Shown: positions 43,176-52,418 of the stretch, in pieces
Layout: each line of letters begins with the position of its first letter
Position numbering within the stretch: the stretch's first letter is position 1
DNA from: UBA4733 sp036734945
GTDB lineage: Bacteria; Chloroflexota; UBA4733
Direction: 5' to 3'
DNA: 64,000 nt
Assembly: GCA_036734945.1 (NCBI GenBank)
Contig: DAIMXP010000025.1
Span: 7,014 to 71,013, forward strand
The notes under the pieces: model-generated
Told to the model about the DNA's origin: nothing
The model's input: the letters and a program-made list of their open reading frames with translations, nothing else
Databases searched by the model: none
Translations under genes and position numbers: made by a program

Positions 43176-44879
43176 CGCGATTTTCCGAAGGATACGCGCG
43201 CTTTACACAACGACTTTGGTCCCGAAGTCCTGTAAGCTGACGCACTGATCACGATTGGCGCAGGAGGGAGCGATTCCATGCAATCTAACATCCCGCGACG
43301 GCGGCTTCTCGTCTCGGCGGCGCTGGCGGCAGGCGGTGTGTTCGGGCTGGCTGCCTGCGGCGCCACCTCGACGGTGACGACTGCTACCTCCAGCCATGCC
43401 GCGACGGTTGAGGCCACGTCGGCGACAGCGCGTAGCGCGGGGCCTCTAACTTCTGCTCAAACGTCAGTGGTGAGCACGGCCGCTCCGACCAAGGAGCCGG
43501 CGCCCACGTCGACATCCAGTCAAGCCAGCCAGACCCCCGCGAGGGGATCGCAAGGCAGTGCCAGCGTGTCCCCAACCGGCGTGACTGCGGCAGCGCCCGC
43601 GAAAGCGACCGGGGCGGTGCAGTTTTGGCAGTACGCCCCACCGTTCGTTTCGGCATTTGCTACCCTCACTAAGGCATTCAATCAGACGCACCAGATGCCA
43701 GTTGCCGCGTCGATGCCCTCTGGCTATTGGGAGAAGGTGGTCGTCTCCGAGGCTTCGGGCACGGGACCTGATGTCTTCTACGGCGATACTGCCTACTTTA
43801 AGGTCTTGGCCCATAATGGGAATATCGCAGATGTCTCCGCGTACGCGCAGACGGACAAGGGCGCGTCAGCGAATCTTGCCGCGATGTACCCAGCGCTGGT
43901 AGAGTTTCACACGTATAATGGCAAGCTGATGGCGGCACCCTTCAACTTGACGGCTGGCGTCGTTACCTTCCACACGGACGAGTTGCAGGCAGCCGGACTG
44001 CCGTCTCCCAATACGCTGGGCAAGCAGTGGGACTGGAATGCGCTGCGGAAATATGCCACCCAACTGGTCCAGATGCAGGGCAACACGGTCAAGCGGGCCG
44101 GTCTGTTCATCAGGACGACGCTTGAGGAGGGCTACTACGGCTTCTGTGTCGCGAATGGCGGTAGCTTCTTCAATGCCACCCTGGACCAGTGCATCATTGC
44201 TTCGCCGGAGGCCATCGCCGGATTAGAGTTTGCCGTCAATCTGGTGCGGGACGGCGTCGCCGTGGCCAGCTCCGGCTCTTTCTGGACAGCGGAGGCGAGC
44301 AAGTATCAACAAACCGCGGAAGGGGCGATCCCATCGGCATTCCTCTACAGCGAGCTGGCCATGTCTTATGCCGGTGACTGGTTCAACGCCTGGTACATAA
44401 AGGATCACCTCCAGCAGTGGGACGAGACCATCTTCCCATACAGCCCAACCACTGGCAAGACGGTCAACACCTCCAACCTCGTCGGGGTATACCTGAACCC
44501 GGCGTCTCGGGTGAAGGATGACGCGTGGGCCTGGATGGCTTACCTCATGACCCCAGCGGTACAGGACCAGATCCCCACCCTCTTCCAGCAGACGCCGGGC
44601 AATAGCGCGGCCGCCGCTGCGTTTGCGCTCGACCCAGCCAAAGCGGGGCCACCTGATGGTCGCCGCTTCCTGCAGCCGGAGCTCGATGCCACGGTTTCCC
44701 TACCGGCAAGTGACTGGATCGCCTGGAGCGACATCAGCAAGGCAGCCCAGGGTCAGGCACTCACCGACGCCTTCACCGGCAAGCTGAGCTCGACTGATGC
44801 CTTGAAACAGGTGCAGGACATCGTCAACGGGATCATCGCCGCCAACAAGCGGAAGGGCGGCGTTAGCGTCACGTAGCTG
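43176..44879 (+). repeat. SBP duplication, copy A
   Basis: Homology to 49081-50723 begins at GCGCGATTTTCCGAAGGAT and ends just after the stop codon at CACGTAGCTG. It covers the leader and all of SBP 7. Copy A has 61 extra leader bases (43194-43254), bounded by GAT on both sides, that are missing in copy B. Confidence 0.9.
43278..44876 (+). CDS. ABC-type solute-binding lipoprotein (SBP 7, duplicate A)
   Basis: The 532-residue protein has the Tat-like signal IPRRRLLVSA, lipobox LAACG and an exceptionally long Ser/Thr/Ala/Pro tether of about 90 residues. The binding domain starts GAVQFWQYAPPFVSAF. GTGPDVFYGDT and AGDWFNAWYIKDH are hinge-region features. GGAGGGAG precedes the ATG. Nearly identical to SBP 9, which points to recent duplication. 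It follows the AraC gene and precedes SBP 8. Confidence 0.9.
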   Translation: MQSNIPRRRLLVSAALAAGGVFGLAACGATSTVTTATSSHAATVEATSATARSAGPLTSAQTSVVSTAAPTKEPAPTSTSSQASQTPARGSQGSASVSPTGVTAAAPAKATGAVQFWQYAPPFVSAFATLTKAFNQTHQMPVAASMPSGYWEKVVVSEASGTGPDVFYGDTAYFKVLAHNGNIADVSAYAQTDKGASANLAAMYPALVEFHTYNGKLMAAPFNLTAGVVTFHTDELQAAGLPSPNTLGKQWDWNALRKYATQLVQMQGNTVKRAGLFIRTTLEEGYYGFCVANGGSFFNATLDQCIIASPEAIAGLEFAVNLVRDGVAVASSGSFWTAEASKYQQTAEGAIPSAFLYSELAMSYAGDWFNAWYIKDHLQQWDETIFPYSPTTGKTVNTSNLVGVYLNPASRVKDDAWAWMAYLMTPAVQDQIPTLFQQTPGNSAAAAAFALDPAKAGPPDGRRFLQPELDATVSLPASDWIAWSDISKAAQGQALTDAFTGKLSSTDALKQVQDIVNGIIAANKRKGGVSVT

Positions 44880-45009
44880 ATCGTCAATGGTTGTGACCGG
44901 ATGTCCTGGAGGCTGCCCAGCGGAACGGTAGGAAGCGGTGGCTCTACGGCATGTAATGGCTGCTTGATCGTCGGCCGGCAGCACCGGCTCTGAAAAAGAG
45001 AGGCATAGG

Positions 45010-46467
45010 ATGGAAGGGATCGTGGCTCCACGCACGTCGACACGTCGGCAGGTATTGGCGGCATCCACTCTCCTCGCCGTTGCTGCCGGCGTCCTCGCCG
45101 CCTGCAGCACGCCGTCAAACAGGTCGAGCGTCCCTGCCACCGGTACGTCCTCCGCGCCCGGCGGCAGTTCAACCGCGAAAGCAGGGAGTTCGACCGCATC
45201 GGTGGCCTTGAGCGCTACCGGCGCCGTGACCAGCCCCTCACTGGCTCGAGGGGAGTTGTCGGTCGCCTATTTCACCAGCGTGCCGGAGTACAACCAACTG
45301 GTCGCGGGCATTTTCAAGCAGTACCAGGATGCTCATCCAGACGTCAAGCTCGAGCCGATTGCCGCCGCGGGCACGGACCTGAAAAACAAGGTGCTCACGA
45401 TGTTCACGGCTGGTACACCGCCAGACCTGATGATGCTGAGCGCCGGCATCGGCGGCGGAGCTCCCGATCTCGCTGCGAGGGGTCAACTGCTCAAGCTGGA
45501 CGACCGGCTGAAGCAGGATACGCAGTTCAATTGGAACGACTTCTGGCCAGCCGTCCACCAGGCCGGCCAGTACCAAAGAGCGCAGGTGGCGCTGGCGCAC
45601 AGCGGCATCGCGATGGCGCTCACCTTCTACAATAAGGACCTCTTCGCAGCGGCGGGCCAGCGGACGCCGGCCGAGGATACGGCCAGCCAAAACTGGACCT
45701 GGCAGACGCTGGTAGACAGGGCGACGCATCTTACCAAGCGAGAAGCGAGTGGCACACTCGACCAGGCGGGAATGGGCTATCCGTGGGTTCCCATCGCCTG
45801 GGTCACCGTGTTGTTGCGCTGCTACGGCGCCGACTACATGAACGCCGATGGGACGAAAGTAGTCATCGACAGCCCGGAGGCCATCCAGGCGCTCACCATC
45901 GCCCAGCAGCTCGGCCCCCAGAACCGCACGATGCCCCTGCCGAGCGAGGGCGCGTCAGACGCGCTGGTGCGCGCCGGACGCGTTGCCCAGGCGATGTACT
46001 GGATGGCCGCGTCGTTATGGTGGCGCTCGACTCCTATCACCTGGGATGTCGCAGCGACGCCAGCCGGGCCGGCTGGTCAGCCAGCGTACGGGAACATCAA
46101 CCCGCTCGTCATCGCGGCGAGCACGAAGCAACCCGACGTTGCCTGGTCCTTCGCCTCGTTCACCCTGGCTCCGTCCTTCAATGCACAGATGACGGCAGTG
46201 ATCGGTACGCTCACCCTTCGCCAGTCGGCCATTCCCCAGTGGGAAAAGTTGATGTTAGCGGCCAAGAAGCCGGCCAATCTCACCCTGATCGAAACAGCGG
46301 CGAAGGCACTCCAGACCGATCCGTTGCGCTCACCCAACCCTCACCAGGCAGACGTCGACCAGATCTTCACGCGTGAGTTCACGGCGCTGCTGCAGAATGG
46401 CAAGCCGCCGGATCAGGTCGTGAAGACGATCAGCGCCGACGGCAATGCGCTACTCGGCGCGAGTTGA
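45010..46467 (+). CDS. ABC-type solute-binding lipoprotein (SBP 8)
   Basis: The 485-residue paralogue of SBP 4 has the signal TSTRRQVLAAS, lipobox VLAAC and a Ser/Thr/Gly tether. VAYFTSVPEYNQLVAGIFKQY begins the N-lobe. Other motifs are GTPPDLMML and ALTFYNKDLFAAAG. GAGAGG lies upstream of the ATG. Its stop overlaps a TTG and lies 5 bases before the ATG of the CehA/McbA gene, so the two are translationally linked. Confidence 0.87.
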   Translation: MEGIVAPRTSTRRQVLAASTLLAVAAGVLAACSTPSNRSSVPATGTSSAPGGSSTAKAGSSTASVALSATGAVTSPSLARGELSVAYFTSVPEYNQLVAGIFKQYQDAHPDVKLEPIAAAGTDLKNKVLTMFTAGTPPDLMMLSAGIGGGAPDLAARGQLLKLDDRLKQDTQFNWNDFWPAVHQAGQYQRAQVALAHSGIAMALTFYNKDLFAAAGQRTPAEDTASQNWTWQTLVDRATHLTKREASGTLDQAGMGYPWVPIAWVTVLLRCYGADYMNADGTKVVIDSPEAIQALTIAQQLGPQNRTMPLPSEGASDALVRAGRVAQAMYWMAASLWWRSTPITWDVAATPAGPAGQPAYGNINPLVIAASTKQPDVAWSFASFTLAPSFNAQMTAVIGTLTLRQSAIPQWEKLMLAAKKPANLTLIETAAKALQTDPLRSPNPHQADVDQIFTREFTALLQNGKPPDQVVKTISADGNALLGAS

Positions 46468-46472
46468 GCACG

Positions 46473-49079
46473 ATGGACGGGACCGCTGCTTCGCCGCCGC
46501 TCTTCGCGCCGATCGACCTGAGGCCCCATCTCAACGCATCGGCCCGTTCAGTCCTTGGTCGCTGGCATCCGCGCGTCGACGTGCAACAACTGCATGTGCC
46601 GACAGGTACGCAGCGGTACTGGGGTGTCGAGTTCGTCCTCCCCTCCGATGGCGGCAACGCAACCGGGGAGGTTGGCTCCTGGCTTTTGCTGCCGGCCGGG
46701 GGGGCAGCTTCACCTCCGGTCCATATCGCTCTGTCAACCAGCACTGACCACGGCGCGTCGTCGCGGCCGAGCTACATCCTGTTTCTACACTCCTGCGGTG
46801 TGCCTACCAGCGGGTCCGAGTCGCTGGATGCCGACTTCCTGGAAATAGTGAAGCGACAGGGGGAGCACGTCGCCACCTACGTGCTCGACTACGCCGACGG
46901 CAGCACACACCGCCAGGCGATCCGCTGGCGCTTCGAGATCAACGGCGGACTGCCCGCCGAGTGGCTTCAGCCCTTCACCAGCCGCGCGCACTGGTGGCAG
47001 CGGCCGTTTGCGTCCCGGCCACAGGTAACTGATGCGCCGCTGGACTGGCGCGGTCCCTATGCGCCGAACTCCTGGGGGAAACATCAGCTCTCCGTTGGCG
47101 GGGAAGGCGGGCCGTCCTGGTTCTACGTCTACGCCCTGCCCAATCCAACACCCGAGAAACCGCTCATGGCGCTACGGCTGGAGGGGAACGGAACGGCGGA
47201 CATCGCCATCGGCGCTGTGACCCTATTCTATGGTCTAGACCATCCCCTGCGCCACCGCCAACTGGCTACCTTCCAGGTGAGCATGTCTCTGGAGGCGCGA
47301 GGCGGCGTTGCCGATTGGGCAGCGTTGTCTAGCGCCGTTGATCTGGGGATAATTGCTCGCCGTTACGCCGTTCCCGCCTTCGATGCCGAGCGCTGGCTGG
47401 GCGGCGAGGGGATCACACGTCCGCTGTCCCGCGGGCGGCAGCGGGCCCCCGCCCAACTCTTTGTGGACCTCGCCGCGAGCGCCGACGCCACCCTGGCCGT
47501 CGGTCCGCACCGGGTGGCGCTACGTCCCGCCTACGAGCGCGGCATGGCGGCGTCGGCGGATGGGGCGCTGCGGGTAGAGGTGGTAGCGCCGCGAACGACA
47601 TGGCTCCGCGTCCAGGTCCTGCAGAGCGACACCGGACAGGCGGTGCCGACCCGGCTGCACTTCCACGACCGGCACGGCCGCTACCTGCCTCCGTACGGTC
47701 ACCGGCACGAGGTGAACGATAACTGGTTCGAGGACTATGGCGCCGACCTCAAGCTCCACGGAACCTCGTATGCCTACGTCGACGGAACCTTCCAGATCGA
47801 ACTTCCGGCAGACGAGGTGTACGTCGAAATTTACAAAGGCTTGGAGTACCGGCCGGTGAGGCAGAAGCTCACGGTCGCACCAGGACAACGCGAACTCCGA
47901 CTGACTGTGGAGCGGCCGTTGGACTGGCGAAAGCGCGGCTGGGTCACCGCTGACACGCACGTTCACTTCATCTCCCCGCAAACAGCCTGGCTGCAGGGCG
48001 AGGCCGAAGGCGTGAACGTCATCAATCTCCTGGCCTCGCAGTGGGGCGATCTCTTCAGCAACGTCGGCGACCTCACTGGAGGACTCGCTGGCGCCAGTCG
48101 AGGCGAGACGCTTATCTGGGTCGGCACGGAGAACCGGCAGCACATGCTCGGCCACATCAGCCTGCTGGGCACACACGGCGAGCCGGTTTTTCCGATGGCG
48201 ACAGCGGGGCCAGTGGAAGGCTTCATCGGCGATCCGGCTTGGAGCACCCTGGCCGAATGGGCGGACGAAGCGCGACGCAAGGATGGCGTGGTAGTGCTCC
48301 CGCACTTCCCGACGCCGTACTGCGAAGCGCCGGCCGACATCGTCCTCGGCAAGATTGATGCCGTGGAGTTGACTATGGCGCAGTGGCAGTTGCAGCTTCA
48401 CGAGTGGTACCGCTATCTCAACTGCGGCTACCGTGTCGCAGCTGTCGGCGGCACCGACAAGATGAGCGCCGCTATGCCGGTTGGCGCGATCCGGACCTAC
48501 GCGTTGCTGGCGGTCGGTCAGCCCTTCACCTACGAAGCGTGGGCAGCGGCGGTTCGGGCGGGACGAACCTTCGCCACGACAGGACCGCTGCTCGAACTGA
48601 GGGTCGAGGGCAGCGGGCCAGGCGAGGAAGTACAGGTCGCGCCGGGCGGCGGAACGCTCCACGTCACGGTGCTGGCCGAGTCAGTGGTGCCCTTCCACTG
48701 CATAGAGGTGGTGGTCAACGGCGAAATCGTAGCGGCGCGTGAGTACGCTGATGGCGCCTACCGTGCCACGCTCGAGGAGTCGTTGCGGGTGCAGGCCAAC
48801 GCCTGGATTGCGGCACGCTGCACGAGTCAGTTGGGCGCCTGGGTGGGTGCGCCACGGCCGGTAGCCGCCCACACGTCACCAGTGTACGTTGTGGGAGGCG
48901 ACAGAGCGCTGTTCAATCACGGCGACGCCTCCTATATGCTGACGCTGATCGATGGCGCTCTCACCTGGCTGGATACCCTCGCTATTCCGGCCAGCCCGGA
49001 GCACCAGGCTCGCCATCGCGCCGTCTTTGAGCGTGCCCGCCACGAGCTACGCCATCGCCTGCAGAGCACCGGACAGTGA
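46473..49079 (+). CDS. CehA/McbA-family metallohydrolase with large beta-rich N-terminal region
   Basis: The protein has about 868 residues. The first 370 form a beta-sandwich-like region with no recognised family. Residues 370-480 are Ig-like (LRVQVLQSDTGQAVPTRLHF). The PHP-like catalytic domain from about 490 has TADTHVHFIS, NVINLLASQWGD, TENRQHMLGHISLLG, LPHFPTPYCEAP and VGGTDKM. It is homologous to the protein at 1-1634. A TTG three codons earlier overlaps the SBP 8 stop and is an alternative start. It presumably hydrolyses a compound delivered by SBP 8. Confidence 0.8.
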   Translation: MDGTAASPPLFAPIDLRPHLNASARSVLGRWHPRVDVQQLHVPTGTQRYWGVEFVLPSDGGNATGEVGSWLLLPAGGAASPPVHIALSTSTDHGASSRPSYILFLHSCGVPTSGSESLDADFLEIVKRQGEHVATYVLDYADGSTHRQAIRWRFEINGGLPAEWLQPFTSRAHWWQRPFASRPQVTDAPLDWRGPYAPNSWGKHQLSVGGEGGPSWFYVYALPNPTPEKPLMALRLEGNGTADIAIGAVTLFYGLDHPLRHRQLATFQVSMSLEARGGVADWAALSSAVDLGIIARRYAVPAFDAERWLGGEGITRPLSRGRQRAPAQLFVDLAASADATLAVGPHRVALRPAYERGMAASADGALRVEVVAPRTTWLRVQVLQSDTGQAVPTRLHFHDRHGRYLPPYGHRHEVNDNWFEDYGADLKLHGTSYAYVDGTFQIELPADEVYVEIYKGLEYRPVRQKLTVAPGQRELRLTVERPLDWRKRGWVTADTHVHFISPQTAWLQGEAEGVNVINLLASQWGDLFSNVGDLTGGLAGASRGETLIWVGTENRQHMLGHISLLGTHGEPVFPMATAGPVEGFIGDPAWSTLAEWADEARRKDGVVVLPHFPTPYCEAPADIVLGKIDAVELTMAQWQLQLHEWYRYLNCGYRVAAVGGTDKMSAAMPVGAIRTYALLAVGQPFTYEAWAAAVRAGRTFATTGPLLELRVEGSGPGEEVQVAPGGGTLHVTVLAESVVPFHCIEVVVNGEIVAAREYADGAYRATLEESLRVQANAWIAARCTSQLGAWVGAPRPVAAHTSPVYVVGGDRALFNHGDASYMLTLIDGALTWLDTLAIPASPEHQARHRAVFERARHELRHRLQSTGQ

Positions 49080-49080
49080 G

Positions 49081-50723
49081 GCGTGATTTTCCGAAGGATT
49101 GGCGCAGGAGGGAGCGATTCCATGCAGTCTAGCATCCCACGACGGCGGCTGCTCGTTTCGGCAGCGCTCGCGGCAGGCGGTGTGTTCGGGCTGGCTGCCT
49201 GCGGCGCCACCTCTCCGGTGACGACTGCTACCGGCAGCCATGCCGCGACGACCACGGCCACGTCGGCGACAGCGCGTAGCGCGGGGCCTCCAACTTCTGC
49301 TCAAACGTCGGTGGTGAGCACGGCCGCTCCGACCAAGGAGCCGGCACCCACGTCGACATCCAGTCAAGCCAGCCAGACCCCCGCGAGGGGATCGCAAGGC
49401 AGTGCCAGCGTGTCCCCAACCGGCGTGACTGCGGCAGCGCCCGCGAGAGCGACCGGGGCGGTGCAGTTTTGGCAGTACGCCCCGTCGTTCGTTTCGGCAT
49501 TTGCCACCTTGACCAATGGGTTCAATCAGACGCACCAGATACCCGTCGCCGCGTCGGTGCCTTCTGACTATTGGACGAAGGTGGTCGTCTCCGAGGCTTC
49601 CGGTACTGGCCCTGATGTCTTCTATGGAGACACTGTCTACTTTAAGGCCCTCGCTCATAACGGGAATGTCGCGGATATCTCTGGATACGTGCATGCGGAC
49701 AAGAACGCCTCAGCAAATCTTGCCGCGATGTACCCAGCACTGGTCGAGTTCCACACGTATCACGGTAAGCTGATGGCGGCACCGTTCAACTTGACGGTTG
49801 GCGTCATTACCTTCCACACGGACGAGTTGCAGGCAGCCGGACTGCCTTCCCCCAACACGCTGGGCAAGCAGTGGGACTGGAATGCCCTGCGGAAATATGC
49901 CACCCAACTGGTCCAGATACAGGGCAACACGGTCAAGCGCGCCGGTCTGTTCATCAACACGGCGGTCTCAATAGGCTACTACGGCTTTTGTGTCGCGAAT
50001 GGTGGTAGCTTCTTCAATACCACCTCGGATCAGTGCGTTATCGCTTCGCCGGAGGCCATCGCCGGATTAGAGTTTGCAGTCAGTCTGGTGCGGGACGGCG
50101 TCGCCGTGACCAACTCCAGCTCCTTCTGGATGGCGGAGACCAGCAAGTACCAGCATACCGCGGAAGGGGCGATCCCATCGGCATTCCTCAACAGCGAGCT
50201 CGCCATGTCTTATATCGGCGACTGGGCCAACACTTGGTACATCAAGGATCACCTTCAGCAATGGGACGAGACCATCTTCCCCTATAGCCCGACCACCGGC
50301 AAGACGGTCAACACCTCCAACCTCGTCGGGGTATACCTGAACCCGGCGTCGAAGGTGAAGGACGACGCCTGGGCCTGGATGGCCTATCTAATGACCCCCA
50401 ACGTGCAGGACCAGATCCCCACCCTCTTCCAGCAGACGCCGGGCAATCGAGCGGCCGTTGCTACGTTTGCGCTCGACCCGGCCAAAGCGGGGCCACCTGA
50501 TGGTCGACGCTTCCTGCAGCCGGAGCTTGATGCTACAGTTCCCCAACCGGCAAGTGAGTGGGTCTCCATTAGCGACATCGCCAAGGTGGCCCAGGGGCAG
50601 TTACTCACCGACGCCTTCAGCAGTAAGCTGAGCCCAGCCGACGCTTTAAAGCAGGTGCAGGACATTGTCAACGGGATCATCGCCACGAATAAGGGGAAGG
50701 GAGGCATCAGCGTCACGTAGCTG
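49081..50723 (+). repeat. SBP duplication, copy B
   Basis: This is the counterpart of 43176-44879. It is joined directly to the end of the CehA/McbA gene on the left and to a sulfatase fragment on the right. It lacks 61 leader bases between two GAT trinucleotides. Confidence 0.9.
49122..50720 (+). CDS. ABC-type solute-binding lipoprotein (SBP 9, duplicate B)
   Basis: The 532-residue near-copy of SBP 7 has the same signal (IPRRRLLVSA), lipobox and tether. Differences are concentrated in the binding domains, for example PSDYWTKVVV against PSGYWEKVVV and INTAVSIGYYG against IRTTLEEGYYG. These are positions that could change ligand choice. GGAGGGAG is retained before the ATG. It lies 43 bases after the CehA/McbA stop. 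Confidence 0.9.
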   Translation: MQSSIPRRRLLVSAALAAGGVFGLAACGATSPVTTATGSHAATTTATSATARSAGPPTSAQTSVVSTAAPTKEPAPTSTSSQASQTPARGSQGSASVSPTGVTAAAPARATGAVQFWQYAPSFVSAFATLTNGFNQTHQIPVAASVPSDYWTKVVVSEASGTGPDVFYGDTVYFKALAHNGNVADISGYVHADKNASANLAAMYPALVEFHTYHGKLMAAPFNLTVGVITFHTDELQAAGLPSPNTLGKQWDWNALRKYATQLVQIQGNTVKRAGLFINTAVSIGYYGFCVANGGSFFNTTSDQCVIASPEAIAGLEFAVSLVRDGVAVTNSSSFWMAETSKYQHTAEGAIPSAFLNSELAMSYIGDWANTWYIKDHLQQWDETIFPYSPTTGKTVNTSNLVGVYLNPASKVKDDAWAWMAYLMTPNVQDQIPTLFQQTPGNRAAVATFALDPAKAGPPDGRRFLQPELDATVPQPASEWVSISDIAKVAQGQLLTDAFSSKLSPADALKQVQDIVNGIIATNKGKGGISVT

Positions 50724-50778
50724 CGCAGCGGACTTCCCGCAGAGCGGTGGCCGGTCCGTCGCGCCGTGGCAGCACGGA

Positions 50779-51232
50779 TATGTGTCAGCCGACGTCGAGG
50801 AACTGCGCCGGCAACTCAGCCACTACTACGCGCTGGTGACGATTATCGACGAGCAGATCGGTCGCGTGCTCGACGAACTCCGGCAAGGAGGCCGTACTCT
50901 GCGAGTGGGGTCATCCCCGGCACGGCTCGCTGGTCCTGGCGGTCCGCACGCCCGACTACCGGCTGGTGTACTATGGTCGAGAGCAGGAAGGCGAGCTCTA
51001 CCACCGTCGGTCGGATCCGGGAGAACTGGTCAACCGCTACGCGGACCCCATCTATCAGCCAGTGCGGCTGCGCCTGCTGGAGCGAATCCTGGATCAGACG
51101 AGGCATTTCCGCAAGAAGACGGACGTGGCGTCCGACCGCCATGAGGATTCCCTGGCCCGCAATAGTCTGACCCGGCTGATCCACAAAGGGATGAAGAGCT
51201 GGTCGGATGTCGCGCCACTCTATCGGCAGTAA
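50779..51232 (+). pseudogene. Truncated, internally deleted sulfatase copy
   Basis: Homology to the sulfatase at 39542-41059 begins at YVSADVEELRRQL, so the catalytic N-terminal half is missing. After VLDELRQ the copy jumps to the sequence that follows a second TCCGGCAA in the parent. A 281-base segment lies between the two 8-base repeats (40425-40432 and 40706-40713), and its loss shifts the frame. The remainder runs to the same C-terminus (SWSDVAPLYRQ). It cannot encode an active enzyme. Confidence 0.9.
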
Positions 51233-51298
51233 CCAGGGTGTCACGGCTGCGGCTGCTACAGTTGGCCGGGATGGTGAAGGCGCTAGCTGGAGAATGGG

Positions 51299-52333
51299 AT
51301 GACGGTTAAGGTGGGTTTTGTCGGCTGCGGCGCCCGCGCGCAGCGGGAGTGGCTGGACCTCGTGCGCATGCCGAACGTGCAGTTTGCCGGGCTGTGCGAT
51401 GTGTCTGAGGAGGCCGTGCGGGGCAGTCTGGACCGCTTCAATCGCGAGCGTCCGCCGGCGGAGCAGCTCGCCGCACCCCTGTTCACGGACGTCCGCCGGA
51501 TGCTCGACGCCGTAGATCTTGACGCGGTCTACGTGGCGCTGCCGCCCTTTGCCCATGGCGAGATCGAGCATGCGGTGATCGACGCCGGCAAGGCGATCCT
51601 GGTAGAGAAGCCCCTGGCGATTGACATGGGCGTGGCGCGGGCGATTGACGCCCATATCCGGGAAGCCGGCGTCATCAACTCGGTCGGCTATCAAGGACGC
51701 TACGGCGCGCTGGTCGACCGGGCGCGGGAGGTGCTGGCCGGCGTGCCGATCGGCCTGGTGCTGGCCATTCGCCTGGGCGGTCTGCCGCCCAAGCTGTGGT
51801 GGCGCATTCAGGAGCAGTCGGGCGGCATGCTCATCGAGCAGCACACCCACGCGGTCGACCTCATGCGCTACCTGGCCGGCGAGGTCGACAGCGTGTACGC
51901 CGCGGCCGGCACGCTGTTGCTGCAGGAGGTGCCCCAGCTCAGCATCGACGACGTGAACGCGGCGACCGTCCAGTTCAGCAGCGGCGCCGTCGGGACGATC
52001 GTCAATACTTGCGCGGTGGCCGGCCGGCAACTGCCCAACGTCAGCGGCTACATCCACATCGTCGCCCGCAACCTCGTCCTGGCCATCTCCCCAGCGGCAC
52101 TGCATATCATGCGCGGCAGGGAGGAGCCGGAAGTGCTGCGTGGCGAGCTCGAGGATGGCAACTACAAGATGAACGAGACGTTCATTCGCGCTGTCGAGAC
52201 AGGGGACAGCTCCGCCATCCGCTCCTCCTACAGCGACAGTCTGCGCACCCACGCCGTCACCGTCGGAGCGGTGCAGTCGGCCCGCACGGGCCGACCGCTG
52301 CGCATTGCCGACCTGCTGGAGGGGCGCTCCTGA
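51299..52333 (+). CDS. Gfo/Idh/MocA-family oxidoreductase
   Basis: The 344-residue protein has the N-terminal NAD(P)-binding motif VGFVGCGARAQ, then VYVALPPFAHGE and ILVEKPLA, whose Lys is catalytic in this family. GGMLIEQHTHAVDLMRYLAGEV is the substrate-binding region of the C-terminal domain. The family oxidises sugars, inositols and related alcohols; some members are dehalogenating or glycoside-cleaving. It heads a short plus-strand group with an ene-reductase and the selenoprotein gene. Confidence 0.88.
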   Translation: MTVKVGFVGCGARAQREWLDLVRMPNVQFAGLCDVSEEAVRGSLDRFNRERPPAEQLAAPLFTDVRRMLDAVDLDAVYVALPPFAHGEIEHAVIDAGKAILVEKPLAIDMGVARAIDAHIREAGVINSVGYQGRYGALVDRAREVLAGVPIGLVLAIRLGGLPPKLWWRIQEQSGGMLIEQHTHAVDLMRYLAGEVDSVYAAAGTLLLQEVPQLSIDDVNAATVQFSSGAVGTIVNTCAVAGRQLPNVSGYIHIVARNLVLAISPAALHIMRGREEPEVLRGELEDGNYKMNETFIRAVETGDSSAIRSSYSDSLRTHAVTVGAVQSARTGRPLRIADLLEGRS

Positions 52334-52418
52334 ACTGTGGCCATCGTGAGAGCCGCGCGCGTTTCCGACTGCTGGAACACAAGATCAACGGCAAAATCGT
52401 GCTGGAGATGAGTTGACC

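Noticed and set aside
47520..48662. A 380-codon minus-strand ORF opposite the CehA/McbA gene
   Set aside because: It mirrors a conserved coding strand and shows no motif, so it is a GC-bias artefact.
50665..51232. A functional small sulfatase translated with a programmed frameshift
   Set aside because: The catalytic N-terminal half is missing and the frame change is explained by a deletion between two TCCGGCAA repeats.
50843..52252. A 469-codon minus-strand ORF
   Set aside because: It spans the sulfatase pseudogene and the antisense of the Gfo/Idh gene. It crosses unrelated sequence and encodes nothing recognisable.
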